NCBI GenBank assembly: GCA_018969845.1
Contig: JAGWXP010000004.1
Span: 1-37,719, forward strand
DNA: 37,719 bases
Origin: Lysobacteraceae bacterium
Lineage (GTDB): Bacteria; Pseudomonadota; Gammaproteobacteria; Xanthomonadales; Rhodanobacteraceae
Direction of reading: 5' to 3'
How positions within the stretch are numbered: position 1 is the stretch's first letter; each line of letters starts with the position of its first letter. This document shows, one piece after another, positions 17,400-26,111 of this stretch. The notes under the pieces were generated by a model. It had not been told where the DNA came from. It ran no database searches and saw only the letters and a list, made by a program, of their open reading frames with translations. Made by a program: the position numbers and the translations under genes.

Positions 17400-17846
17400 A
17401 TGCGCAGCATTCCCATCCTTGCCGCATCCGTCCTGATCGCCGCGTCCGCGTTGTATTCCGCGCGCGCCAGCGCTGCCGGCCAGATCGATTGCGAGATGAA
17501 ATTCAACCTCACCGGCTGGGCGGCGATCTACAAGCACGCCGAGGGTCGCGGCACGATCACCTGCAATAACGGGCGCACGTTCCGGGTGAACATCGTCGCC
17601 ATCGGCGGCGGTCTCACCGCCGGCAAGTACAAGATCGAAGGCGGCACCGGCAAGTTCTCGCAGGTGTACGACACCGCTGAACTGTTCGGCAGCTATGCCC
17701 AGGGCGAAGCGAATGCCGGCGTGGTCAAATCGGGGATCGCGCAGGTGCTGACCAAGGGCAATGTCTCGCTGGCCCTGGCCGGCAGTGGTGAAGGCGTGAA
17801 TCTCGGCATTTCCTTCGGCAAATTCACCATCTCGCACGCGCACTGA
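17400..17846 (+). CDS. secreted protein of unknown function
   Basis: A 148-residue protein with a typical Sec signal peptide (MRSIPILAASVLIAASALYSARASAA, cleavage near residue 26). The mature part is glycine-rich, with short predicted strands (FRVNIVAIGGGLTAG, YKIEGGTGKFS, KGNVSLALAGSGEGVNLGIS), and has two cysteines (about 31 and 55) that could form a disulfide. The glycine spacing recalls beta-sandwich periplasmic proteins such as SYLF-like or DUF992-like ones, but I cannot match it to a family. The start has AAGGAGA eight bases before it, and a strong terminator follows the stop, so it is a compact single-gene unit, probably well expressed. It is divergent from the Usp gene. Confidence 0.85.
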   Translation: MRSIPILAASVLIAASALYSARASAAGQIDCEMKFNLTGWAAIYKHAEGRGTITCNNGRTFRVNIVAIGGGLTAGKYKIEGGTGKFSQVYDTAELFGSYAQGEANAGVVKSGIAQVLTKGNVSLALAGSGEGVNLGISFGKFTISHAH

Positions 17847-17861
17847 GTGCCCCCACGGCGC

Positions 17862-17895
17862 AAACGCGGCGCTCGGAAGGGCGCCGCGTTTTTTT
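17862..17895 (+). terminator. rho-independent terminator
   Basis: AAACGCGGCGC and GCGCCGCGTTT form a perfect 11-base stem around the loop TCGGAAGG, followed by a run of seven T counting the stem end. It begins 15 bases after the stop of the secreted protein gene and separates it from trhA, whose start lies 37 bases further on. Confidence 0.93.
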
Positions 17896-17931
17896 CTTGC
17901 CGCAACGCACAAAAATCGGTAGGGTGCGGAG

Positions 17932-18582
17932 ATGGACGGCCAAACGGCGACACAGCGTTACAGCACCGGCGAGGAACTCGCCAACAGCCTGACCCACGGG
18001 TTCGGCTTGTTGCTCAGCGTGGCAGGTCTTGCCGGATTGATGCTCGTCGCCGGCGGCATCCACGAAATCGCCTCGTGTCTGGTCTATGGCATCGCGCTGG
18101 TCCTGGTCTATACCACTTCCACGCTGTATCACGGCGTGCGCAATGCCGGCGTCAAGCACGTGTTGCGCACCCTCGATCACATTGCGATTTTTCTTCTGAT
18201 CGCCGGAACCTACACGCCGTTCATGCTGATCGCGCTGCGCGGCGCCTGGGGTTGGAGCTTGTTCGCGGTGGTCTGGACCTTGGCCGTGCTCGGCGCGATC
18301 TTCGAACTGACGGCGCTGCGCCGCCATCGCCGCGCGATGATCGCGTTGTACGTCGGCATGGGCTGGGTCGGGCTTGTCGCGCTCAAGCCGCTCGTCGCCG
18401 CGCTGCCGGTTCCGGGGCTGTGGCTGCTGTTCGGCGGCGGCGTCAGCTACACGGCCGGCGTCGCATTCTACGTGTGGCGCAACCTGCGCTATCACCATGC
18501 GGTGTGGCACGTGTTCGTGCTTGGCGGCAGCGTGCTGCAGTACTTCGCCGTGCTGTTCTACGTATTGCCGGCCGGTCGGTGA
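17932..18582 (+). CDS. trhA: hemolysin III / TrhA family membrane protein
   Basis: A 216-residue integral membrane protein with seven hydrophobic segments, a member of the PAQR-like hemolysin III group. The conserved metal-site motifs are present: NSLTHGFGLLLS (near residue 19), TTSTLYHG (near 62-69), the long LDHIAIFLLIAGTYTPF (about 82-98) and YHHAVWHVFVLGGS (about 186-199). Despite its name it is not a demonstrated toxin in Gram-negatives; in E. coli TrhA (YqfA) is linked to membrane energetics. ATG 17932 is the first start after the terminator. The stop overlaps the GTG of the next gene, so the two are coupled. Confidence in the family is high, in the function low. Confidence 0.93.
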   Translation: MDGQTATQRYSTGEELANSLTHGFGLLLSVAGLAGLMLVAGGIHEIASCLVYGIALVLVYTTSTLYHGVRNAGVKHVLRTLDHIAIFLLIAGTYTPFMLIALRGAWGWSLFAVVWTLAVLGAIFELTALRRHRRAMIALYVGMGWVGLVALKPLVAALPVPGLWLLFGGGVSYTAGVAFYVWRNLRYHHAVWHVFVLGGSVLQYFAVLFYVLPAGR

Positions 18583-18971
18583 GCGCATTCGTCGTCCATC
18601 ACGGCGGTTGCCACTGCGGCCGCGTGCGTTTCGAGGTCGATGCGCCGGCACGCATCGACGCACTCGAATGCAATTGCTCGATCTGCCGCATGAGCGGATA
18701 TCTGCACCTGATCGTGCCGGCAGTGCGGTTTCGCCTGCTGCAGGGCGGCGAGTTTCTCGGCGAGTACGCATTCCACACCGGTGTTGCGCGGCATCGATTC
18801 TGCCGGGTGTGCGGGATCAAGTCGTTCTACGTGCCGCGCTCGAATCCCGATGGCATCGACGTCAACGTGCGCTGCCTGGATCGCGCCACGATCGAGAACA
18901 TTTCAATCCGGCAATTCGACGATGCCGATCGGGATGCCGCGACGGTGGCAATTGCGCACCTGTCGCGCTAG
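18579..18971 (+). CDS. GFA/CENP-V family zinc protein
   Basis: A 130-residue protein with the three cysteine clusters of the glutathione-dependent formaldehyde-activating (GFA)/CENP-V fold: GGCHCGRVRF (near residue 11), CNCSICRMSG (near 32-41) and CRVCGIKSFY (near 71-80), which bind two zinc ions. The start is GTG 18579, overlapping the trhA stop (GTGA), and gives the expected family length; a longer in-frame extension upstream is only a shadow of trhA. The family name comes from one enzyme whose formaldehyde role is disputed; most members are uncharacterised. Its stop overlaps the stop of the DUF456 gene on the other strand by four bases. Confidence 0.88.
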   Translation: MSAFVVHHGGCHCGRVRFEVDAPARIDALECNCSICRMSGYLHLIVPAVRFRLLQGGEFLGEYAFHTGVARHRFCRVCGIKSFYVPRSNPDGIDVNVRCLDRATIENISIRQFDDADRDAATVAIAHLSR

Positions 18972-19450
18972 ACCAAGAAGGCCAGCGCAAACACGCCAAG
19001 CATTGTGAAACACAGCGCGAGTTTGGCGAGCGTGCCGAACAGCAGGCCGATCCAGGTGCCGACGCCGACACGGGTCGCATGCTCGAGCCTGCCGCCGTCC
19101 GACAATTCGCCGGCGACCGCGCCGATGAACGGCCCGAGCAGTAAGCCGGGCAGACTGAAGAAGAATCCGACCAGCATGCCGATGCTCGCTCCCCACAGCG
19201 CACGCGCGCTCGCGCCGACGCGTTTGGCGCCGAGAACTCCGGAGACGAAATCCACCAGCAGCGCGAGCGCTGCAAGCACACCGAGCACGATCAGGGTGAA
19301 TGCGCCGATGTGCTGGAAGTGATCGGCCCAGGCCGCCAGCAGCATGCCGCCGAAGACCAGAGGTACGCCGGGCAGGATCGGCACGACCGCGCCGGCCATG
19401 CCGACCAGAATCAGGATGCCGGCGAGGACGTAATAGCCGATTTGCAGCAT
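18968..19450 (-). CDS. DUF456 membrane protein
   Basis: A 160-residue integral membrane protein with the hallmark of DUF456: two symmetrical glycine-rich hairpins, VGMAGAVVPILPGVPLVFGGMLLAAW (residues 17-42) and LPGLLLGPFIGAVAGEL (residues 100-116), with about five transmembrane helices in total. The reading frame opens at a TTG (19462) that overlaps the stop of the lipoprotein gene; ATG 19450 (MLQIGYYV) is preferred as it sits eight bases after that stop and matches the domain edge. It forms a small minus-strand unit with the DUF3298 lipoprotein gene. Function is unknown; a small-molecule transport role is only guessed for the family. Confidence 0.85.
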   Translation of the reverse strand: MLQIGYYVLAGILILVGMAGAVVPILPGVPLVFGGMLLAAWADHFQHIGAFTLIVLGVLAALALLVDFVSGVLGAKRVGASARALWGASIGMLVGFFFSLPGLLLGPFIGAVAGELSDGGRLEHATRVGVGTWIGLLFGTLAKLALCFTMLGVFALAFLV

Positions 19451-19458
19451 CGTGTCGT

Positions 19459-20316
19459 TCAACGCACGCCCGCGCTGGCATTCCGGGCTTCGGTATCGAT
19501 CGCGAAGGCGTCCTTGTATTCGGGCTTGAGCAGGTCATAGAAAACCTTCGCCGGGACTTCCACCTGCTGTACTCCATCCACGTACGCTGCCACCTGATAC
19601 GGTGGAAAGATCACTGTCAGCCCGATCGCGGGGGAGTCCAGGCCATCGACCAGAAAGACCCGGAAGTTTTCCGGCGTCGGTTGCGTGCCGCGTTCGATCC
19701 AGCGGTTCATCGATGCGATCTGCGCAGCTTTCTGTGCCGGCGCCATCGCGGAATCGCCATCGCGCAGCCGCGCGGCGTAGCGACCTTCGAGCTGGTGCCG
19801 GCATTCGTCGGACAACGCCTGCAAACCGGATTGCGCATCGGTGAAAAGGTCCGGTAGCGCCGTCAGCTTGCCGTTGGCCAGATCGAGGTTGAAGCTGGCG
19901 AGGATCGGCACACCGTGCGCGCCGCCGACAAAGGCCGAGCCCGAGGCCGTGACGCTGACGAAATCCGCGGTGCGGCGGGCGACGGCAAAGGTCAGATCCA
20001 GGCTGTAGTCGACGCCGGTGGCGCGATCGGCGGCGGTGCTCGCATCCAGAAAGTCCGTTTTCTGTATGGCCGCGAAGCGGTGAACCGCCGCGACGAGTGG
20101 CTGCCATTCCGGTTCCAGGAGTGGGTAAAGGATCTCGAACGCATAGCCTTTACCCTTGCCGGCATCGGTTTCGGGCTGGGATTCGGCCGCCGCCGCGGAG
20201 GCGACCGGCGTGGCGGATGCGGAAGGGCCGGTATCGCGCTCGCTGCAACCGGCGCACGCCAAGCACAATATCGCGGCAGCGGCTGGAAAGCCGGACCAGC
20301 GCAAACCTGAAAACAC
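19459..20316 (-). CDS. DUF3298/DUF4163-type lipoprotein
   Basis: A 285-residue envelope protein. A GTG at 20316 follows AGGGGG by eight bases and gives a lipoprotein-like leader ending ILCLACAGC, where the last Cys (near residue 26) would be lipidated, although -3 is Cys and not the usual Leu. After an Ala/Ser-rich linker, residues 55-280 match the RsiV/PdaC-like DUF3298 fold: strands in VDYSLDLTFAV, SVTASGSAFVGGAHG, ASFNLDLANGKLTALPDLF and IGLTVIFPPYQVAAYVDG. The named fold binds peptidoglycan or lysozyme in RsiV and acts as a deacetylase in PdaC, but here the catalytic part is absent. A longer upstream frame is rich in Arg and is not considered coding. Its stop lies eight bases before DUF456. 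Confidence 0.82.
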   Translation of the reverse strand: MFSGLRWSGFPAAAAILCLACAGCSERDTGPSASATPVASAAAAESQPETDAGKGKGYAFEILYPLLEPEWQPLVAAVHRFAAIQKTDFLDASTAADRATGVDYSLDLTFAVARRTADFVSVTASGSAFVGGAHGVPILASFNLDLANGKLTALPDLFTDAQSGLQALSDECRHQLEGRYAARLRDGDSAMAPAQKAAQIASMNRWIERGTQPTPENFRVFLVDGLDSPAIGLTVIFPPYQVAAYVDGVQQVEVPAKVFYDLLKPEYKDAFAIDTEARNASAGVR

Positions 20317-20417
20317 GATCAAGACCCCCTGAACGGTGCAAGACGCAAAGTTTAGGCAATGTACGGCATACGCGCCATCGGCTCGCCCGCGCAAATGGCC
20401 GCAAGGGCGATGCGTGC

Positions 20418-23400
20418 TCAATGTGTCGTGGCGGTTTCGCGTTGCCGGAAAGCCTCGCGGACCTGCTCGCGCAGCCATTCGTCGTCCCAGGGCTTGGTCA
20501 AGAACCGGAACACGGCTCCACGGTTGACTGATTCCGTAACGATGTCGAGGTCGGTATAGCCGGACAGGATGATGCGCGTTGTGTCGGGATACATCTCCTT
20601 TATCTTGTCGAGCAATTCAATTCCCGACATTCCCGGCATGCGCTGGTCGGAAATGACGACCTGTACCGGATGCAGCGCAAGCAACTCCAACGCTTGTGCG
20701 CCGCTGTCCGCGGCCAGGATCCGGTAGCCATCGTGCCGAAACAGCCGTGACAAGGAGGCGCGTATGCCCTGTTCGTCGTCTACGATCAGCAAGGTGCGTC
20801 CGGCTTCCGCGGTGGGGCGAACGACGTCGATGTGGCGGCTGTCCAGCAGATAGGACTCGAATGCCTTCGCCTCGACCGGCGGGCTGAAATAGCTGCCCTG
20901 AAACTCGTCGCACTGGTGCCGTGACAGGTAGGCAAACTGCGCTTCGGTCTCCACGCCTTCGGCGACGGCCTTCAGCCGCAGGCTGCGCGCGATGGCCACA
21001 ATCGCGCGCGCGATCGCGGCATCCTCGGCGCTTTTCGTGACATCGGTGATGAAGCTGCGGTCTATCTTCACGCGGTGGAAAGGCAGCTGTTTGAGGTACG
21101 AGAGCGAGGAGTACCCGGTACCAAAATCGTCGAGCGCAAGGCCTATGCCCATTTCACGAAAATGGGTCAGAAGGCGCAACGATTTGGCCATGTCCCGGAT
21201 GACTGCCCTTTCCGTCAGTTCGAGCTCGAGCGCTTGCGGATCCAGCGCGTACCTTGCCAGCGCATCGCGCACAAGCTTCAGCAAGTCGGTGCGCTCGAGC
21301 TGTATCGAGGAAACGTTCGCCGCCACCGGAACGATCGGCACACGCGCTGCGCGCCATGCGGCCTGCTGCGCACAGATCTGGTCGATCACCCATTCGCCGA
21401 TCGGCACGATCAGTCCGGTGTGCTCGGCCGCGTCGATGAAATCATCCGGCTGGATTACCCCGCGTTCGGGATGATGCCAGCGGATGAGGGCTTCCGCCCC
21501 GTTGATGGCGCCGCGGATCAGGTCCACCCGCGGCTGGTAGGCCAGCATGAACTGCCCGCGTTCAAGCGCCGCGCGCAACTGCGCTTCCATGTCCAGTTTG
21601 CGCACGGTGTTCTGGTGAAGGGTTTCGGAAAAGTACACGAAAGGTTCGCCGGATGACTTGGCGAGTTTGAGCGCGGTCGTCGCATGGTCGAGATTGGCAG
21701 CACTGCTGCGCGACTGCGCATCGAACCTGTACAACGCGATCCCGGCGAAAGCCTCGAGGCGGATCTCATGCAGATCGACGTGGAACGGCTCGGCAAAGGT
21801 CGCAAGCACGCGTTCGCGGGGATCGCCGCCGGCTTCGTCGGCGGACATCCCCGCTGCCGCGAAAATGTCGCCGCTGATCCGCGCGATGGCGCAATCTGCG
21901 CCCAACTCCTTGCGCAAGCGTTCGCCGACTTTGCGCAGCAGCCGATTGCCCCGCCAGTGCCCGTGGCGCTGGTTGACCAGCGCGAAATGCTTCAGATCAA
22001 TGGCGCACAGCCACAGGTTGAGGTTTTGCGAGCGCGCGGTCTCCTCGAGCCGGCGCAGATGCTCATGGAACGAACGCGTATTCTCCAGACCGGTCAACGT
22101 GTCATAGTAGGTCAGCTGTTCGAGCCGCTGCGCGGTTTCGATGTGCCCGAGTGCGTAGGATAAATCGCGTGCCAGCCATTCCAGCAGGGTGATCTCTTCA
22201 GCATCGAAAAAATCCACCTCGACGGCGATCAACAGGAAGACGCTCACCACCTTGTCGGCGACGACAAGGGGAAAGGCGGCACCGGCGCGCAGTCCGCGCT
22301 GGCGCAACTGTTCGTGTATCGGCTGATAGGCCGGGTCGGCGAGCAAGTCGTTGAGTATGGACAACCTGCCCGAACGCAATGCGCGCTGGCACAATTGATG
22401 CTCGACCGGCAGCGCGCGACGCGTGACATCCACGAAGTCCGCCGTATCCGCAAAGAGTCCTTGCGCTGCAACCAGCCGCAGGTGCGTACTGCCGGCGTCG
22501 ACCTCCATCGCCGCGGCGAGCGCAAACACGCCTTGTGCAACGGCGACGTGGCAGGCTTCGTGCAGCAGACCTTGGTGATCGGAATGGCGCAACATCGCCG
22601 AGTGGATGCCACCGATCACCGCATGAATGCGGTTCAGACGCGCGATCCTGTTCTCCTGCTGTTTCTGCTGTGTGCGATCTTCCAGCAGGCAGATCGCAAA
22701 TGCGGGTTGACCGTCGGCGTCGCGTGCCAGAGAAGAGGTCAGCGCGCCCCAGAGTTCCCGCCCATCCTTGCGCCGGAATTGTCGCTCGATGACGAAGTTG
22801 TCGATCTCGCCGCGCAGCAGCCCTTCGCGTCGTGAACGCGCGGCGTCGCACTCCGGTTCGAACAGCGACTCTGCGCTCATGCCCGGCAATTCCTTCGGAT
22901 CGTAGCCGAGCATGTCCGCCATTTTCGGGTTGGCGCGCGTGAGCCGGCCATCCGCGGCATCGACGATGGCGATGCCCATGCCGGCCTGTTCGAAGATCAT
23001 GCGCAAGCGTTCTTCGCTCAGCTTGCGGGCCTGTTCCGCCTCCAAGCGTGCGGAAATGTCGATGCCGACTCCAACCATGCCATCGAAGTCATCGACTTGC
23101 ACGTGGCGGCCGGTGAAGTAATACGGATGCACGCTACCATCCTTGGCAAGCAGATTCGCGATGACAGTCGACTCGCCACCGGCGAACACGTCGGCAAAGC
23201 GTTTCTTAATCAGGGGCACATCGGCGCCGGGTCCGAAATCTAGCAAGCGCATCTGCGCAATTTCCTCCGGGGCATAGCCGGTGACCTTTTCGAGTTGCCG
23301 GTTCCAGCGCCGAATGCGCAGTTCCCGGTCGAACGCGTAAAAGATGCCGGGCATGGCCTCGCGCAGCGCATCCCCGAATCTCTGCTCACGCTCAACGGCG

Positions 23401-24800
23401 ACTTGCGCCTCGTGCGCCGCCAGGTCGCGCGCCAAGTTGTCCAGTGCGAAGCCGATATCGGTGGCTGATTCCTCGAGCAGGGAGATTTCCCTCTCGCGGA
23501 AGAAACCGGCATGCTGCGAATACACGGTGAGAACGCCCTGGACGCGGCCGTTCTCGCGGATAGGAAAACCCGCCACGGCATGCAAGCCCGCGTGCTCGAG
23601 CTCTGCGTGCCATGGCCGCATCGAAGGATCGTGCAAGGCGTCGTTGCAGACGCAATACTGTTCGTTGCGCACGGCGTTACCCGCCGGTCCACGCCCTTCG
23701 GCACGTTCATCCGCGTATACGTGAATGCGCGATACGTAGCCCGTTTCGTCGCCGCAAATGGCGACCGGCTTGACCTCCTGCGATTCGGGGTCGATCCAGC
23801 CGATCCAGGCCAGCGCGAACCCCGCGACATCGACCAGAATCCGGCACGCCTCGTGCAGGATCTCCTCGCGCGTGTGTTTGCGCACTATGGTCTGGTTGAC
23901 TTGGCTCAGGGCCGAATACAGCCGTTCCAGCCGTTCCGCTTGGCGCGCACGTTCGAGCATCGGCCTGATATCGCGGATGATCCTGGACGCCCCGACGATC
24001 TGGCCGGCAGAGTCCTTGATCGGCGCCCCGGCAACGGATACTTCAAGCAGCCGGCCGTCCCGGGCGCGGCGGACCGTCTCGTACGGCGCGATCCGCTGCC
24101 CGCTGCGGATCGCGTCGATGATCCGGGCTTCCTCATTGCGGCAGTCGTCCGGCAGCAGGCGACCGATCGATTCGCCGATTATCATCGCGCGGCTGTAGCC
24201 GAACATCTTCGCGGCGCCCGGGTTCCAGCTCGTGATGATTCCGTTCGCGTCGAGGCTGAATATCGCGTCCTCGGATGCCTCGACGATACCCACCGCAGAC
24301 ATCGCTTCAAGGACGGATCTGTCGGCTGCGGTGGACTGTCCTGCCGCAGCGCCCGTATTGGCTTCGTGCGCCAGCCGTTCGGACAGGCGGCGGGCCAGGG
24401 CCCGCAACTGCGCGCACTGGCGTTTGCCCAGGCGCCGCCGCCTGTGGTCCATGACGCCAAGCGTGCCCAGTACCCGGCCATCCGCTGCGGTGAGTGCGAC
24501 GCCCGCGTAGAAGGCGATGTGCGGTTTGTGCACTACCAGCGGGTTTTCGTGGAAACGCCGGTCGCGAGCAGTTTCGAGCAGGACGATCGACGGCGGTTGC
24601 GCTGCGGTGTACTCGCAAAAAGCCATGGCGGCGTGCGTCTGTTCGGCGGTCAGTCCGATCGCCGTGAGCAGTTGCTGGTGTTCGCCGCCCAGGGAAATGA
24701 CGGCGATCGGTGCCCCGCAAGCACCGGCCGTCAGCATGACGAAATCATCGGCGGCGATCGCATTCTGCGCGGTGCCGGCATTTTGCCCCTGCGGCATCAT
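20418..24800 (-). CDS. multi-sensor c-di-GMP phosphodiesterase (GAF-PAS-GAF-PAS-PAS-GAF-GGDEF*-EAL-REC)
   Basis: A 1460-residue soluble protein. Order (approximate): GAF 25-165, PAS 185-290, GAF 310-475, PAS 490-600, PAS 610-735, GAF 745-915, GGDEF-like 925-1085, EAL 1095-1335, REC 1345-1460. The GGDEF motif has become SGDIF (in RISGDIFAAAG), with no RxxD inhibitory site, so cyclase activity should be lost; such domains often bind GTP to tune the EAL. The EAL keeps AEALIRW, ELTE, DDFGTGYSSL and AEGVETEAQF, so c-di-GMP hydrolysis is expected. The receiver at the very end (VISDQRMPG, SGYTDLD, FLTKPWDD) is phosphorylatable and resembles that at 14065. The frame opens at ATG 24878, but those 26 residues are Arg-rich; ATG 24800 has AAGGG nine bases before it. 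Confidence 0.93.
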   Translation of the reverse strand: MMPQGQNAGTAQNAIAADDFVMLTAGACGAPIAVISLGGEHQQLLTAIGLTAEQTHAAMAFCEYTAAQPPSIVLLETARDRRFHENPLVVHKPHIAFYAGVALTAADGRVLGTLGVMDHRRRRLGKRQCAQLRALARRLSERLAHEANTGAAAGQSTAADRSVLEAMSAVGIVEASEDAIFSLDANGIITSWNPGAAKMFGYSRAMIIGESIGRLLPDDCRNEEARIIDAIRSGQRIAPYETVRRARDGRLLEVSVAGAPIKDSAGQIVGASRIIRDIRPMLERARQAERLERLYSALSQVNQTIVRKHTREEILHEACRILVDVAGFALAWIGWIDPESQEVKPVAICGDETGYVSRIHVYADERAEGRGPAGNAVRNEQYCVCNDALHDPSMRPWHAELEHAGLHAVAGFPIRENGRVQGVLTVYSQHAGFFREREISLLEESATDIGFALDNLARDLAAHEAQVAVEREQRFGDALREAMPGIFYAFDRELRIRRWNRQLEKVTGYAPEEIAQMRLLDFGPGADVPLIKKRFADVFAGGESTVIANLLAKDGSVHPYYFTGRHVQVDDFDGMVGVGIDISARLEAEQARKLSEERLRMIFEQAGMGIAIVDAADGRLTRANPKMADMLGYDPKELPGMSAESLFEPECDAARSRREGLLRGEIDNFVIERQFRRKDGRELWGALTSSLARDADGQPAFAICLLEDRTQQKQQENRIARLNRIHAVIGGIHSAMLRHSDHQGLLHEACHVAVAQGVFALAAAMEVDAGSTHLRLVAAQGLFADTADFVDVTRRALPVEHQLCQRALRSGRLSILNDLLADPAYQPIHEQLRQRGLRAGAAFPLVVADKVVSVFLLIAVEVDFFDAEEITLLEWLARDLSYALGHIETAQRLEQLTYYDTLTGLENTRSFHEHLRRLEETARSQNLNLWLCAIDLKHFALVNQRHGHWRGNRLLRKVGERLRKELGADCAIARISGDIFAAAGMSADEAGGDPRERVLATFAEPFHVDLHEIRLEAFAGIALYRFDAQSRSSAANLDHATTALKLAKSSGEPFVYFSETLHQNTVRKLDMEAQLRAALERGQFMLAYQPRVDLIRGAINGAEALIRWHHPERGVIQPDDFIDAAEHTGLIVPIGEWVIDQICAQQAAWRAARVPIVPVAANVSSIQLERTDLLKLVRDALARYALDPQALELELTERAVIRDMAKSLRLLTHFREMGIGLALDDFGTGYSSLSYLKQLPFHRVKIDRSFITDVTKSAEDAAIARAIVAIARSLRLKAVAEGVETEAQFAYLSRHQCDEFQGSYFSPPVEAKAFESYLLDSRHIDVVRPTAEAGRTLLIVDDEQGIRASLSRLFRHDGYRILAADSGAQALELLALHPVQVVISDQRMPGMSGIELLDKIKEMYPDTTRIILSGYTDLDIVTESVNRGAVFRFLTKPWDDEWLREQVREAFRQRETATTH

Positions 24801-24934
24801 GGTGGTTGCCCTTGTGCGCGGCGAGTTGGATGCGCGAATCGCCCGCTGCTTATCGTACGGCATGCTACGGCGCACCATGGGTTAGGATTTTGCAGGCGGC
24901 GATGACCAGATACCATGCAAGCATCCTGCCATGA

Positions 24935-24955
24935 CTTGCCGTTGCGGACGGCAAG
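24935..24955. terminator. hairpin in the gap after the exporter operon
   Basis: CTTGCCGT and ACGGCAAG form a perfect eight-base stem around TGCGG. A second, six-base hairpin (GCCGGT/ACCGGC) lies at 24975-24993, directly after the permease stop at 24999. Neither has a T-run on the minus strand, so rho-independent termination is doubtful; they could block exonucleases or partly insulate the phosphodiesterase gene from the exporter operon. Only the symmetry is certain. Confidence 0.35.
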
Positions 24956-24998
24956 GTTGGGGTATGACGTAACGGCCGGTACCTGCAACCGGCGTGCC

Positions 24999-26111
24999 TC
25001 AATCCAGCCGCTTGCGCGTGCGTGCGATCGCGATGCCGAGTACGAGGACAATGAAGACACCGAGTGCGGCCAGTTCCGGCCACAAATCGGCGAGCGTCGC
25101 CGCGCGCAGAAGAATGCCGCGGATCAGGCGCATGAAATGCGTCATCGGGAAAATCTCGGCCAGCCACTGCGCCGGCCACGGCATGCCGGCGTAGGGGAAC
25201 ATGAATCCGGACAGCAGGATCTGCGGCAGGAAGGTGAAAAACGCGAGCTGCATGGCCTGGAACTGGCTCTTCGCCAGCGTTGACAGAAACACGCCGAGCG
25301 CGAGCGAGGCGACGATGAACACGAGCGAGGCGGCATAAACGGCGACAAGGCTGCCGCGGATCGGCACATGAAAAATCGCCACGCCAAGCAGTAGCACCAG
25401 GGTCACCTGCAACAGGCCGATGCCGACGAAGGGCAGCACCTTGCCTACGGTCAGTTCTGCCGGCGACACCGGCGTCGCGATCAAAAATTCCAGGTTGCCG
25501 CGTTCGCGTTCGCGCACCAGCGCCATTGCCGTGAACAACACCATGGTCATGGTGAGAATGACGCCGATCAATCCGGGTACCGTGTTGATCGGCGCGCGCC
25601 GGCCGGGATTGTAGAAGTTCACGATTTCCACATTGTCCGGCGGCGGTGCGGCAGCCGGATTCAGCAGTGCTTGCAGCGGCAGCGCGGCGAGTTGGCGCAC
25701 GGCCTGCTGTACGGTCTGGTCCGAACCGTCGACCACGATCTGCAGCGGTGGCCGATCCTGTGCGCCTGCGTTTGATAGGATCAGGCGCCGTTCGAAATCC
25801 GGCGGAATCACCAGCGCCGCGCTGATCGCACCCTGGCGCAGCAGCGTGTCGAGATCCTGCGGCGTGCGCAGGCGATAGTCGAAATCCAACACCTGGGTCT
25901 GTGCGATCTCGGCAACGAGTTCGCGCGACTGCGCCGTGCGCGCCTGATCGAGCACGGCCGCGGGCAGATGACGGATGTCCATGTTGATCGCGTAGCCGAA
26001 CAGCAGCAGTTGCATGGTCGGAATGCCGACGATCATCGCGAAGGTGAGCTTGTCGCGGCGCAATTGGCGCAGTTCCTTGATGACGATGGCCCAGAGCCGG
26101 CGCAGGTTCAT
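24999..26111 (-). CDS. ABC-2 type permease, YhhJ/YbhR-like
   Basis: A 370-residue membrane subunit of an ABC exporter. It opens with the family segment IVIKELRQLRRDKLTFAMIVGIPTMQLLLFGYAIN (first helix about residues 22-43), followed by a periplasmic loop of about 125 residues and then five helices in the C-terminal half, including the ABC-2 motif FLIATPVSPAELTVGKVLPFVGIG (about 198-221) and FLPQILLSGFMFPYAGMP. Such permeases pair as homo- or heterodimers; only one is encoded here, so a homodimer is likely. ATG 26111 overlaps the stop of the ATPase gene (ATGA), showing tight coupling. It is the last gene of a three-gene exporter operon. Substrate is unknown; close relatives export drugs, Na+/fatty compounds or cholates. 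Confidence 0.92.
   Translation of the reverse strand: MNLRRLWAIVIKELRQLRRDKLTFAMIVGIPTMQLLLFGYAINMDIRHLPAAVLDQARTAQSRELVAEIAQTQVLDFDYRLRTPQDLDTLLRQGAISAALVIPPDFERRLILSNAGAQDRPPLQIVVDGSDQTVQQAVRQLAALPLQALLNPAAAPPPDNVEIVNFYNPGRRAPINTVPGLIGVILTMTMVLFTAMALVRERERGNLEFLIATPVSPAELTVGKVLPFVGIGLLQVTLVLLLGVAIFHVPIRGSLVAVYAASLVFIVASLALGVFLSTLAKSQFQAMQLAFFTFLPQILLSGFMFPYAGMPWPAQWLAEIFPMTHFMRLIRGILLRAATLADLWPELAALGVFIVLVLGIAIARTRKRLD

Noticed and set aside
17847-18578. Possible long N-terminal extension of the GFA/CENP-V protein
   Set aside because: The frame is open only because it overlaps trhA out of phase; GFA proteins start at the GTG that overlaps the trhA stop.
20418-24878. Active diguanylate cyclase in the large sensor protein
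   Set aside because: The signature motif is SGDIF instead of GGDEF/GGEEF, so catalysis is not expected.
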